Origin: Lacrimispora celerecrescens
Lineage (GTDB): Bacteria > Bacillota > Clostridia > Lachnospirales > Lachnospiraceae
Length of the DNA stretch: 64,000 bases
NCBI RefSeq assembly: GCF_000732605.1
Contig: NZ_JPME01000010.1
Coordinates: 352,015 to 416,014, forward strand
Reading direction: 5' to 3'
Shown here: in pieces, positions 1 to 8,453 of the stretch
Position numbering within the stretch: the stretch's first letter is position 1
How the letters are laid out: the number at the start of each line of letters is the position of its first letter
Notes under the pieces: generated by a model
What the model saw: only the letters and a program-made list of their open reading frames with translations
Told to the model about the DNA's origin: nothing
The model's database searches: none
Translations under genes and position numbers: made by a program

Positions 1-5
1 TCTGC

Positions 6-58
6 AAGCAATGAGTCAGGCACAGGAATGCTTGCATTCCTGCATCCGGCGATTGCTT
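6..58. repeat. nested inverted repeat downstream of nfnB
   Basis: AAGCAAT (6-12) pairs with ATTGCTT (52-58), and inside it CAGGAATGC (23-31) pairs with GCATTCCTG (34-42). It lies just past the nfnB stop on the minus strand and could fold in the transcript end. There is no T-run, so calling it a terminator is only a guess. Confidence 0.4.
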
Positions 59-85
59 TAAATGTCAGATATCTGACTATCAGGA

Positions 86-1474
86 TTATTCCTTTGAAGA
101 AAGGTATTCATCAATCCCTCTTGCTCCAGCCCGTCCGGCTTCCATAGCCAGAATAACGGTTGCAGCTCCTGTTACCGCATCCCCTCCGGCATAAACGCCT
201 TCCTTGCTGGTCTTTCCTGTAGATTCCTCAGCAATGATACATTTACGCTTATTGATATCCAGTCCATTGGTTGTATTGGATATGAGCGGGTTCGGTGAAG
301 TACCGAGAGACATAATCACGGTGTCCACATCAATGACGAATTCAGATCCCTCTATCTCCACAGGTCTTCTTCTGCCGGAAGCATCCGGCTCTCCAAGCTC
401 CATCTTAATGCATTTCATTCCATTTACCCAGCCTTTTTCATCGGTGAGGATTTCAATCGGGTTGGATAAAAGGTTAAAAATGATTCCTTCTTCTTTTGCA
501 TGGTGAACTTCTTCTGCTCTTGCAGGAAGCTCCGCCTCACTTCTTCTATATACAACGTGTACCTCTGCGCCGAGACGAAGGGCTGTCCTGGCTGCATCCA
601 TGGCAACGTTTCCGCCGCCTACCACTGCAACCTTCTTGCTTGCCAGGATAGGGGTATCATAATCACTGCGGAATGCTTTCATCAGGTTGCTTCTGGTTAA
701 ATATTCGTTTGCAGAGAATACGCCGTTTGCGTTCTCTCCCGGAATTCCCATAAACATAGGAAGACCTGCTCCAGAACCGATGAATATGGCCTGAAATCCT
801 TCTTCATCCAAAAGCTCGTCAATGGTCACGGACTTACCGATGATTACATTGGTTTCAATCTTAACGCCAAGCTTTCTTACGTTGTCAATCTCCGGCTGAA
901 CCACACCTTCCTTTGGAAGACGGAATTCCGGAATGCCGTAAGTCAATACGCCGCCCGGCTCATGAAGAGCTTCGAAAATAGTAACTTCATAGCCCATTTT
1001 AGCCAGATCACCGGCACAGGTTAATCCGGAAGGACCGGATCCGATAACGGCTACCTTCTTGCCATTGGTCTTTTCCGGGGCAGTCGGTACGAAACCATGC
1101 TCTCTGGAATAGTCCGCCACAAAACGCTCCAGCTTTCCGATAGAAATCGGTTCTCCCTTGATTCCGCGGATACACTGGCCTTCGCACTGGCTCTCCTGAG
1201 GACATACCCGGCCACAGACAGCAGGAAGTGCAGAGGACTGAGCTATAATCTTTGCTGCTTCCTCGTGATTACCGTTTTCCACTTCTTTAATAAATCCGGG
1301 AATATTAATGGATACCGGGCAGCCTGCTACGCATTTGGGATTTTTACAATTAATGCAGCGGCTGGCTTCCTCTTTTGCCTCTTCCTCATTATATCCAAGA
1401 CAAACCTCTTCGAAGTTCGTCGCTCTTACCTTTGGGTCTTGTTCTCTTACTGGTACTTTCTTTAATACATCCAT
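86..1474 (-). CDS. nfnB: NfnB-like large subunit, NADH-dependent ferredoxin:NADP+ oxidoreductase (GltD-type flavoprotein)
   Basis: A 462-residue cytoplasmic iron-sulfur flavoprotein of the glutamate synthase small-subunit family. N-terminal cysteines at about 40, 43, 48, 52 and 87, 91, 97, 101 form two Fe-S cluster sites. A Rossmann FAD motif (VAVIGSGPSGL) sits near residue 141 and a second dinucleotide motif (VAVVGGGNVAMD) near 285. No glutamate synthase large subunit is adjacent. Instead the gene directly follows an FAD/2Fe-2S subunit and overlaps its stop, which is the nfnA-nfnB arrangement of the clostridial bifurcating transhydrogenase that couples NADH and reduced ferredoxin to NADP+ reduction. 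The start follows a GGAGG site. The partner decides the NfnB call; a stand-alone GltD is the alternative. Confidence 0.87.
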   Translation of the reverse strand: MDVLKKVPVREQDPKVRATNFEEVCLGYNEEEAKEEASRCINCKNPKCVAGCPVSINIPGFIKEVENGNHEEAAKIIAQSSALPAVCGRVCPQESQCEGQCIRGIKGEPISIGKLERFVADYSREHGFVPTAPEKTNGKKVAVIGSGPSGLTCAGDLAKMGYEVTIFEALHEPGGVLTYGIPEFRLPKEGVVQPEIDNVRKLGVKIETNVIIGKSVTIDELLDEEGFQAIFIGSGAGLPMFMGIPGENANGVFSANEYLTRSNLMKAFRSDYDTPILASKKVAVVGGGNVAMDAARTALRLGAEVHVVYRRSEAELPARAEEVHHAKEEGIIFNLLSNPIEILTDEKGWVNGMKCIKMELGEPDASGRRRPVEIEGSEFVIDVDTVIMSLGTSPNPLISNTTNGLDINKRKCIIAEESTGKTSKEGVYAGGDAVTGAATVILAMEAGRAGARGIDEYLSSKE

Positions 1475-2364
1475 TACTCGTTACCTCCACACAGTCCGCA
1501 GCCGCCGTGATGAGTATCGCCCTCACGTTCTTTTAAAACCGCACGCCCTTCTTCTGACTTATACATCATCTGGCGCTTCATTGCCTCTTCAAAATTAACC
1601 AGATGACCGTCAAACTCCGGTCCATCTACGCAGGCAAATTTCACTTCATCGCCAACCGTAACACGGCAGGCACCGCACATGCCGGTTCCGTCTACCATGA
1701 CCGGGTTTAAGCTGACAACGGTAGGAATACCAAGCTCCTTGGTTACAAGGCAGGCAAACTTCATCATGATCATCGGTCCGATGGCTACACACACATCGTA
1801 TTTCTTGCCCTGGTTTAAAACCAGGTCTTTGATTACCTCAGTTACCAGGCCCTTTCTTTCATAAGAGCCGTCATCCGTGGTTATATATAAATTTCCGGCC
1901 TGTTCTCTCATGGCATCTTCCAGAATCAATAAGTCCTTGGTCTTTGCCCCTACGATAACATCCACGTCAATGCCGTGCTCCTTCATCCATCTTACCTGTG
2001 GATAAACGGGAGCCGTTCCCACACCGCCTGCCACAAATAAAAATTTCTTTTTCTTCAGTTCCTCTATATCTTCGTGTACAAATTCAGAAGCATTGCCCAA
2101 AGGACCTACCACATCAGCAAAGCTGTCACCAGTCTTTAATACAGCCATTTTTTCCGTGCTTGCGCCTACGGTCTGGAACACAATGGTAATGCTTCCCTTC
2201 TCACGATCATAATTACAAATGGTCAGGGGGATTCTCTCTCCTCTGTCATCCATCTTAACAATAACAAACTCTCCAGGCTGGCAGGCTTTGGCAATCCGAG
2301 GTGCTTCCACATCCATCAGATAGATCTTGTCAGCTAACATCTCTGCTTTTAAAATCTTATACAT
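1474..2364 (-). CDS. nfnA: NfnA-like FAD/NAD-binding 2Fe-2S subunit
   Basis: 296 residues from the start chosen here, an ATG six bases after AGGAGG (2376-2371). A longer reading frame exists upstream, but its first ATG abuts the Shine-Dalgarno. The fold is ferredoxin-NADP reductase-like: an FAD-binding barrel, then an NAD-binding domain with a GGVGTAPV loop, then a C-terminal 2Fe-2S cluster site (GMCGACRV and FACVDGPEFDG). Proteins of this type are annotated as sulfide dehydrogenase or dihydroorotate dehydrogenase electron-transfer subunit. Next to a GltD-like partner the best call is NfnA. The tail HHGGCGLCGG adds two extra cysteines. It is first in a two-gene operon with nfnB. Confidence 0.87.
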   Translation of the reverse strand: MYKILKAEMLADKIYLMDVEAPRIAKACQPGEFVIVKMDDRGERIPLTICNYDREKGSITIVFQTVGASTEKMAVLKTGDSFADVVGPLGNASEFVHEDIEELKKKKFLFVAGGVGTAPVYPQVRWMKEHGIDVDVIVGAKTKDLLILEDAMREQAGNLYITTDDGSYERKGLVTEVIKDLVLNQGKKYDVCVAIGPMIMMKFACLVTKELGIPTVVSLNPVMVDGTGMCGACRVTVGDEVKFACVDGPEFDGHLVNFEEAMKRQMMYKSEEGRAVLKEREGDTHHGGCGLCGGNE

Positions 2365-2451
2365 CTTCATCCTCCTAATGTCTTCGTGAATAAACCTGTA
2401 CACCTTTCCTGATAGCCTTCCCCAACGATCAGGCGAAATAGTACTCGTATC

Positions 2452-2480
2452 ATATTACCATTTTTAAAGGGCACTGACAA
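2452..2480 (-). promoter_or_regulatory. sigma-A promoter of nfnAB
   Basis: On the minus strand TTGTCA (2480-2475) is followed after 17 bp by TAATAT (2457-2452), about 90 bp upstream of the nfnA start. Confidence 0.6.
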
Positions 2481-2571
2481 CATTTATTAAAAAAATATCA
2501 ATAAAATTTTATGAAAACAGGCATTTTTTGCTCATTTTCTGCCAAATTTTGTATGACGAATCTACATGCTA

Positions 2572-3063
2572 TTAACTTTTCCTTTGATACATGCGGAACG
2601 TATAGCATAAATCAAAATAAGTCTGTTCATCACTTTCTGCCGCCATTTCCCATGTCGGATCCTGGTCTAAATTGGGGAAATGTGTATCGGCACTGTATAG
2701 ATAGTCAATATAAGTCACATGGGCCGTGTCGCAATATGGGAAAAACTGCTCGTAAATGCTTTGTCCGCCTATAACAAAACAATCCTCCTCCGGATAATTG
2801 CTAAGCTCTTTAAGAACCTCTGGAAGGCTGTGGCAGACAATCGCTCCCTTTACTTTATAATCCGGGTTCCTGGTCAATACAATGTTGGTTCTGCCATAGA
2901 GCGGCTGCTTTCCTGGAAGGCTCTCTAGTGTCTTTCGTCCCATGACGATCACCTTTCCCATGGTTTCCTCCCGAAACAGCTTCTTATCTTCTGGGATGGA
3001 AACAAGAAGCTGGCCCTGATTGCCGATGGACCAGTTTTTATCCACTGCAACAATGATATTCAT
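2572..3063 (-). CDS. folA: dihydrofolate reductase
   Basis: 163 residues, normal DHFR length. It reduces dihydrofolate to tetrahydrofolate with NADPH. Family landmarks are visible: N-terminal MNIIVAVDKNWSIG, GKVIVMGRKTLESLP for cofactor binding, and CFVIGGQSIYEQF near residue 95. The C-terminal strand YFDLCYTFRMYQRK is typical. The start follows AAAGGAGGGG at good spacing. It lies 21 bp downstream of the ThyX-like gene on the same strand, so the two are probably cotranscribed. That pairing recalls thyA/thyX-folA operons, where thymidylate synthesis and folate recycling are linked. Confidence 0.95.
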   Translation of the reverse strand: MNIIVAVDKNWSIGNQGQLLVSIPEDKKLFREETMGKVIVMGRKTLESLPGKQPLYGRTNIVLTRNPDYKVKGAIVCHSLPEVLKELSNYPEEDCFVIGGQSIYEQFFPYCDTAHVTYIDYLYSADTHFPNLDQDPTWEMAAESDEQTYFDLCYTFRMYQRKS

Positions 3064-3084
3064 AGGTCAACCCCTCCTTTTCCT

Positions 3085-3705
3085 TTATTCTTCTCCGATG
3101 ATCAGTTCTTTTGCATAAGGAAGTGTTTCGATCCACCGGCATAAGGCATGCCATTCTTCCAGCTTGTGACTGCGCCTTGCAAAATATATGTTGATCAGGG
3201 TTTCATAATTTAACGTGCATGTCCTCATCTGGTTATAGCTGGATGGAAGGAGCTGGATCAGATCATACCAGTCTTCTTTCTTCTTATTCTCTATGTAGCG
3301 GAGACGGATCTTTTCCATTTCAGCAACCACAGTTTCCATAAAAGCCAGAGTACCTTCTGTCATATGATCATGGCTGAAGTCTTCCAGTTCAAAGGGCTTG
3401 CTGTGGATCTTATGCATGGTGCTGGTGGAATTGGCTACAGTAGACACTTTGTAGGTATCGTATTCTTTCCACCAATAAATCGGCGCCGTAATGTCCACAG
3501 ATACCAGGATCTGCCGGATGTATTTGCGGTGGTCGCTTCCTGCTTTTCTCAACCGCTTTGCAAGGCCAAGATCATTTGGTCCTAGGATGTATTCTCCATC
3601 CTCATTATATCCGCTGTCCATCCGGTCCCAGCTATTCATGGGATTTCTTGCACCTCGAATGGCATTTTCTATGTTCATAACACTGGTTCTTTCGCAGTTT
3701 AACAT
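3085..3705 (-). CDS. divergent ThyX-like protein of unknown activity
   Basis: 206 residues from an ATG seven bases after AAAGGAT; an in-frame upstream extension lacks a ribosome site. I recognise the family only by resemblance. The stretch from about residue 67 to 95 (YWWKEYDTYKVST, then NSTSTMHKIH) lies where flavin-dependent thymidylate synthases carry RHRxxSxNExSxRY, but the arginine signature is not conserved. The C-terminal part (LNYETLINIYFARR, then KLEEWHALCRWIETLP) resembles the ThyX segment that ends in AQWEIR. Similar proteins occur in clostridial phages and genomes as hypothetical. Its position directly before folA supports a link to thymidylate or folate metabolism. Whether it still binds FAD or dUMP cannot be told from sequence. 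Confidence 0.6.
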   Translation of the reverse strand: MLNCERTSVMNIENAIRGARNPMNSWDRMDSGYNEDGEYILGPNDLGLAKRLRKAGSDHRKYIRQILVSVDITAPIYWWKEYDTYKVSTVANSTSTMHKIHSKPFELEDFSHDHMTEGTLAFMETVVAEMEKIRLRYIENKKKEDWYDLIQLLPSSYNQMRTCTLNYETLINIYFARRSHKLEEWHALCRWIETLPYAKELIIGEE

Positions 3706-3742
3706 GGTATCATCCTTTCTGTATGTTAATCCTTGTTTCATG

Positions 3743-3761
3743 GCTCTATTTATTATAGAGC
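3743..3761 (-). promoter_or_regulatory. inverted repeat over a -10 element upstream of the ThyX-like gene
   Basis: GCTCTATTTATTATAGAGC is a near-perfect palindrome. Read on the minus strand it contains TATAAT. A poor -35 (TGGATG) lies 17 bp upstream. It is likely the operon promoter, possibly with an operator. Confidence 0.4.
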
Positions 3762-3785
3762 AAAATACCCGTTTCATCCATTGAT

Positions 3786-5012
3786 TTATTTCTCAAAAAG
3801 CCTTATGTTATACAATTTCTTTTGAGCCGTATATATAGATCTGTCTCCATTAAATAGATATGCAATGCTGCAGACCACAAAAAAATATGGCATATAAGAA
3901 TAACCGAAAACCTCGGCTCCTATAAAAACAGGTGCTAAAAGAGTATTTGTGGCACTGCCAAAAACCGCCGCATATCCCATTGCGGCAACAAATTCAAGCG
4001 GCAATCCCAAAATTCCTGCAACAGCAGCTCCAAGGCTCGTCCCTATTGCAAACAGAGGAGTAACTTCTCCTCCCTGAAACCCTGCTGCAATCGTAATAAT
4101 GGTCAGAACAAGCTTTAAAATCCAGTCCCAGCCGTAGATACGGCCTCCATGGAAACCGGCTGAAATCAAATTAGTTCCCAAACCGGAATATCTTCCCATT
4201 CCCAATAGAATAAACAATATTACCAGAAAGATACTTACTATAGCTATTTTCTTCACCGGATCATGAAACGTTCTCCTAAACCTGCTTTTCATCGAAACCA
4301 GGCCATAAGCAAACAGTGACCCTACCAGTCCAAACAAGACTCCCATCACCAGTAATTTCACGATAAATGATACGTCTATCTGAATGATTGTATTTAAGGC
4401 ATAATGAAAATTTTCCAATCCCAGAGTTCTTGAGACCGCACTGGCGGTAAAGGAGGCGGCAATGGCTGGAAACAGGGCAGAATACTCCAGGGTTCCTGCT
4501 GTTAAAACCTCTAATGCAAAAAAACAGGCAGCTACAGGAGTTCCAAATAAGCCGGAAAAACCAGCTGCCATACCTGTTACCAAAAAGATTTTAGAGTTGT
4601 TCTTCACCTTTATTTTAAGGCCGACCCAGTGTGAAAAGGTGGCACCTATCTGAACGGCAACTCCTTCTCTTCCGGCGCTTCCCCCAAATAAATGGGTAAT
4701 CCAGGTGCTTAAAACCGTTAGCGGGATCAGTCTCAATGGAATCCGGTCTTCTTCTCCATGACCCACCTGAAAAATTAGTCCCATTCCCTTAACACACGTT
4801 CCCTCATCCCAATGATACAGCCAGACTGACAAGGCTCCTGCGGCAGGAAGAAAAATGATCAGGGGGATAAAATATTCTTCTCGTAATTCTGTTACATAAA
4901 GTAAAATTCTTCCAAATCCCATATCCAGTATTCCCACTGCTGCGCCGATCACCACTCCGCAAATTCCTAAGATCATCAATTCCCTGTACTTTTTTAGCTC
5001 TTTCTCAAACAT
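3786..5012 (-). CDS. CLC-F-type fluoride/proton antiporter
   Basis: 408 residues from an ATG seven bases after AAGGAAGGAA. It is a multi-pass CLC membrane protein. The helix-D anion motif, GSGIP in chloride channels, reads KGMGLIF here, so methionine replaces the selectivity serine. GREGVAVQIG carries the gating glutamate, and GGEVTPLFAIG replaces the usual GGxFxP. These substitutions mark the CLC-F branch, which expels fluoride from the cytoplasm. The strongest support is the fluoride riboswitch and sigma-A promoter directly upstream. The inferred job is fluoride detoxification, turned on when intracellular fluoride rises. An ordinary chloride transporter is the less likely alternative. Confidence 0.9.
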   Translation of the reverse strand: MFEKELKKYRELMILGICGVVIGAAVGILDMGFGRILLYVTELREEYFIPLIIFLPAAGALSVWLYHWDEGTCVKGMGLIFQVGHGEEDRIPLRLIPLTVLSTWITHLFGGSAGREGVAVQIGATFSHWVGLKIKVKNNSKIFLVTGMAAGFSGLFGTPVAACFFALEVLTAGTLEYSALFPAIAASFTASAVSRTLGLENFHYALNTIIQIDVSFIVKLLVMGVLFGLVGSLFAYGLVSMKSRFRRTFHDPVKKIAIVSIFLVILFILLGMGRYSGLGTNLISAGFHGGRIYGWDWILKLVLTIITIAAGFQGGEVTPLFAIGTSLGAAVAGILGLPLEFVAAMGYAAVFGSATNTLLAPVFIGAEVFGYSYMPYFFVVCSIAYLFNGDRSIYTAQKKLYNIRLFEK

Positions 5013-5097
5013 CAAACAATTCCTTCCTTCGACCACCTCTAAAAGGTCCGGTCATTTATATTCTTACATTTTTAAAGGCGATCAATTCCCGTCAATT

Positions 5098-5150
5098 AAA
5101 AAAGCTGATTTCTTCTGCATATTCAGTCAAAATATACAGAAGCCATCAGC
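5098..5150 (-). terminator. fluoride-controlled intrinsic terminator (expression platform)
   Basis: On the minus strand GCTGAT plus CTTCTG plus TATATT pairs with GAATAT plus CAGAAG plus ATCAGC, followed by six Ts (5103-5098). The 5' arm is the 3' half of the aptamer, so aptamer folding and terminator folding are mutually exclusive: an ON switch. Confidence 0.88.
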
Positions 5151-5194
5151 AAATTGCGGTTTTGATAATTCTATCATGGGAGAGCTTCATTCCC
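5137..5194 (-). ncRNA. fluoride riboswitch (crcB motif) of the CLC-F gene
   Basis: Minus-strand reading shows the conserved blocks in order: GGGAATGAAGCTCTCCC, a variable loop, AACCGC, then GCTGATGGCTTCTG. The GGG/CCC stem, the GAAGC-GCTTC pairing and the AACCGC junction match the crcB aptamer. It starts about 12 nt after a perfect promoter and overlaps the terminator. Confidence 0.92.
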
Positions 5195-5205
5195 TTTTCT
5201 CAATT

Positions 5206-5233
5206 ATTATACAGGTTTCTTCTCTGTTGTCAA
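5206..5233 (-). promoter_or_regulatory. consensus sigma-A promoter of the fluoride-riboswitch transcript
   Basis: TTGACA (5233-5228), 16 bp, TATAAT (5211-5206) on the minus strand, directly ahead of the aptamer. Confidence 0.85.
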
Positions 5234-5279
5234 GTTTTTATCTCATATAAATAGTGTTGGATAATCTCCTGTTTTTCTG

Positions 5280-8200
5280 TTATACACCATCAGGAAGGAC
5301 ATCGAAGTCCCACAAAATCCTGCTTCCTTTTTCTGTTTTTTTTACCAGGAGCTTCTTACCGATCTGTTCCTTTAATTCCGTTACATGGGAAACAATGCCG
5401 ATCAGCCTGTGGCCCCCGGCAAGCTCCTGAAGAATACGGACCGCCTTAAGCCTGGATTCCTCATCAAGAGAACCAAAGCCTTCGTCAATGAACAAAGCAT
5501 CCATACTCACATTTCCGGCCGTACGCTGGATAATGTCCGTCATTCCAAGTGCCATGGCAAGAGCCGCCATAAAGGATTCACCGCCGGAAAGGGTTTTAAC
5601 ATCCCGAACCTTATCTGTTGCCATACTGTATACATCTAAATCCAGACCAACCTCTCCTTGTTTTCCAAGGGTCTCCAAATCCCTGCACTGGAGCAGGAAC
5701 TGACCGTCTGTCATAACGTCAAGCCGTTTGTTAGCCGCATAGATCATCTGGTTAAAGTACTGCCTCTGAACATAGGTCTGGAAATCCAGGCTGACAGAGC
5801 CTGCCATTTTTCCATTGGCCGTCTGAAAAAGGGTGTGATACAGACGGTATTTCTCTTCCAGCTGCTCTCTCTCCTTCCACAGCTGCCCCAGATTTTCAGC
5901 AGCCTGAAGAGCCCTGCTGCCAATGGCCGTGACTTTTGCCTCCCTGGCCTGCAGCTGCTTCTGTCCCTCCTTAAGCGCTTCCGCCTGTCCTTTCCATTGC
6001 TCCGTTTCTATCCTTTCGCGCCCTTTAGTCTGTTCCTTAAACTGGTCATAAACAGTGCGGGCCTTCAACAGCTCTTTTTCATAATTTCCTATTTCCTGCT
6101 CCCACTGCTTTACGGTTTCCGGCGCCTGCTTTGCCCTGTGGTAATCCTCTTCTCCTAAAAAGTCCAGTTCCATCAAAACAGAACGGAAAGCGGCATCTGC
6201 CTGCTCAAGTGCAAGTCTTCGCGTATCTTTGTTTTCCTCTTCCGAAGCCAGACGGCCTTTTCCTTCCTTTTCTTTCACTAAAATATACTGGAAACGTTTA
6301 TCCGACTGCTCCTCTGCTCTTAAAAGATCTTCTTTCCTTCTTTTGAAGCCCGCCAGCTTCCCCATGGCTTCCTCTTCCTCAGGGTATGGCAAAAGCTTCT
6401 TCACGTGATCCGCTTCTGCGACAGCAGCGGCCCTATCCAGCTGCTTCTGCTGCCAGTTCTTTATGGTCTCTTCTTTTTTAAGTTCCAGCTCCTCAAGTCG
6501 TCCCCGGTCCGCTTTTCGTTCTTCCAGAAGCTTCTTAAGAAGGCGGTCCGAATCCAATGCTTTCTGCTCGTCTTTTTCCACTTCCCGCAAAAGCATACCG
6601 ACCCGTTCCCTCTCATCATTCAGACGGACGTGAAGCTGGTCCTGAGGGAAGGAAGTCCCAAACCATTTTTCTTCCTCTCCCTCCAGCAGCTCCTTTAAGT
6701 GACGGCAGACCTCTAACGCCCTGACAGCAGTCTGAACGGCCTGTGAACGTCGTTCTTCTGCCTGATTTCTGGCTATCTTTGCCTGCTCTACCTCTTCCTG
6801 GGTGACAGCACCCTCTATCAGTTCTGCCTTCAAAGGATGGTGGACGGAACCACAAACAGGGCAGGGGGTTCCATCTGCCAGCTCCTTAGCCATAATTCCA
6901 GCCTGCAATGCCAGAAACTCCCGAAACCTGTCATTATAATGCGCTTCCGCCTGATCGTAATCTTTCTGAGCGTGTCTAACCGCTTCCTGGTATTCTTTCA
7001 GTTTTAAGTCTGCCGCCTCTCCTGCCTTAGCTGCTTTCGCAAGATCTTCCATGGCCTGCTTCCGCTCCAGGATCACAGTTTTTCTCTGTCTTATATCCGG
7101 CAGACTCCGTGCCCCTTCTTCCAGATTTTCCTGCCTTGCTTCGTTTGCAGCCAGACGTTCCTTTAACCGGAGCAGCTCGGCCTCAATTTTATGGAAGTAT
7201 TGTAAAGCCTCTTCTTCCGCTCTTTTCTTATCAAGGGATGCCATCTCCATGGTCTTCCAGCGGCCATAGAGCGGCATAACCTCATTAAGCCGTTCAATGA
7301 AAACTGACAGCTTTGGTACTTCTTCCTGGGAGGCTTCCCTGCTTTCCTTTGCCTCCTTTTCCGCAGAAGCAAGGGCAAGAGATGTTTCCTCCAATTCTTT
7401 TTTAAGCTGTTCAGCTCTCTTTATGGCTGATTCATATTCCAATTTTTTATCTAAGAACTGGTTCTCCGAGCCTTTCGCCTTTTCCGCCCGGACGGCTTCT
7501 TTTAGCTGCTCTTCTATTTCAAGCCATTGTTCCTTCTGGCCTTCCAGAATATCCAGCCTGGCCTTTGCCTGCATAAGGCCGTCAAAGAGGCGGTTCACTT
7601 CCAGGGCCCGGCTTAACTGCCCTTCCACTTCTGAAAGAAGCTTTCCCCTGTGGTCCCGTTCTTCACAAAGCTCCTGTTCTTTTTCCTTTATCTCTGCTAG
7701 AATGGAGCCTAAAAGATCTTGGATCTCCTCTGTCCTCGTTTCCTTAAAATCCAAAAGCTCCCGCCATGGTTCCTGATACGTGCTTTCATCCAAAAGCACC
7801 ACATTTTCCAGTTCATGGAAACATAGCCTGCGGTTGTTCTCCAGGCTGTCATAATAAAGATTATTCTGTTCCTTTAATTTCAACTGAATGCGGCTATAAA
7901 TCCCGGTATTAAAGATCCTGGAAAATATCTCTTTCCGTTCTCTGGAAGATGCATGAAGAAGTCTTAAATAATCTCCCTGGGCAATCATGGCGATTTGCGA
8001 GAACTGGTTTAAATCTACGCCTACAATTTCCTGGATCTTCTGATTAATGTCCCTAAGGTTGCCAACATATTCCGATCCATCAGGCAAGAGAAGGGAGGCC
8101 TTTGCCGGAACAGGAACAGCAGAATACTCTCCATTTTTATTCCTTCTTTTGCTGATCCTTGTATAGGAAGGGCTTCTTGTAATTTCATACCTCTCCCCCC

Positions 8201-8453
8201 CTTCAGAAAATTTCAGGGTAACATAAGTTTCCTGGTCTTCTGCCGCATACTGACTGCGCATCATGGAAGGCTCCCGCTTCTGTCCGCTGGTCTCCCCGAA
8301 GAGGGCAAATGATACAGCATCGAAAATGGTGGTCTTGCCTGCTCCCGTATCTCCTGTTATAAGGAAAATGCCGTGGCCGATTTTATCAAAATCCACGGTT
8401 TCCTTTCCTCCATAGGAACCAAAAGCGGACATGGTCAACTGCAGTGGCTTCAT
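5280..8453 (-). CDS. sbcC: SbcC exonuclease subunit (Rad50-like ATPase)
   Basis: 1057 residues. It is the ATPase half of the SbcCD nuclease, which cuts hairpins and processes double-strand ends. N-terminal Walker A GDTGAGKTT lies at about residues 34-42. Two long Glu/Lys/Arg-rich coiled coils flank a CPVCGS zinc hook near residue 528. C-terminal LSGGESFMAAL (ABC signature) and DALFIDEGFGSLDEES (Walker B, D-loop) complete the split ATPase head. The start overlaps the sbcD stop by four bases, so the two are translationally coupled. Length and architecture are normal. Confidence 0.96.
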   Translation of the reverse strand: MKPLQLTMSAFGSYGGKETVDFDKIGHGIFLITGDTGAGKTTIFDAVSFALFGETSGQKREPSMMRSQYAAEDQETYVTLKFSEGGERYEITRSPSYTRISKRRNKNGEYSAVPVPAKASLLLPDGSEYVGNLRDINQKIQEIVGVDLNQFSQIAMIAQGDYLRLLHASSRERKEIFSRIFNTGIYSRIQLKLKEQNNLYYDSLENNRRLCFHELENVVLLDESTYQEPWRELLDFKETRTEEIQDLLGSILAEIKEKEQELCEERDHRGKLLSEVEGQLSRALEVNRLFDGLMQAKARLDILEGQKEQWLEIEEQLKEAVRAEKAKGSENQFLDKKLEYESAIKRAEQLKKELEETSLALASAEKEAKESREASQEEVPKLSVFIERLNEVMPLYGRWKTMEMASLDKKRAEEEALQYFHKIEAELLRLKERLAANEARQENLEEGARSLPDIRQRKTVILERKQAMEDLAKAAKAGEAADLKLKEYQEAVRHAQKDYDQAEAHYNDRFREFLALQAGIMAKELADGTPCPVCGSVHHPLKAELIEGAVTQEEVEQAKIARNQAEERRSQAVQTAVRALEVCRHLKELLEGEEEKWFGTSFPQDQLHVRLNDERERVGMLLREVEKDEQKALDSDRLLKKLLEERKADRGRLEELELKKEETIKNWQQKQLDRAAAVAEADHVKKLLPYPEEEEAMGKLAGFKRRKEDLLRAEEQSDKRFQYILVKEKEGKGRLASEEENKDTRRLALEQADAAFRSVLMELDFLGEEDYHRAKQAPETVKQWEQEIGNYEKELLKARTVYDQFKEQTKGRERIETEQWKGQAEALKEGQKQLQAREAKVTAIGSRALQAAENLGQLWKEREQLEEKYRLYHTLFQTANGKMAGSVSLDFQTYVQRQYFNQMIYAANKRLDVMTDGQFLLQCRDLETLGKQGEVGLDLDVYSMATDKVRDVKTLSGGESFMAALAMALGMTDIIQRTAGNVSMDALFIDEGFGSLDEESRLKAVRILQELAGGHRLIGIVSHVTELKEQIGKKLLVKKTEKGSRILWDFDVLPDGV

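Noticed and set aside
7297..7776. 159-codon plus-strand frame within sbcC
   Set aside because: Ser/Phe-rich antisense shadow of the coiled-coil coding region.
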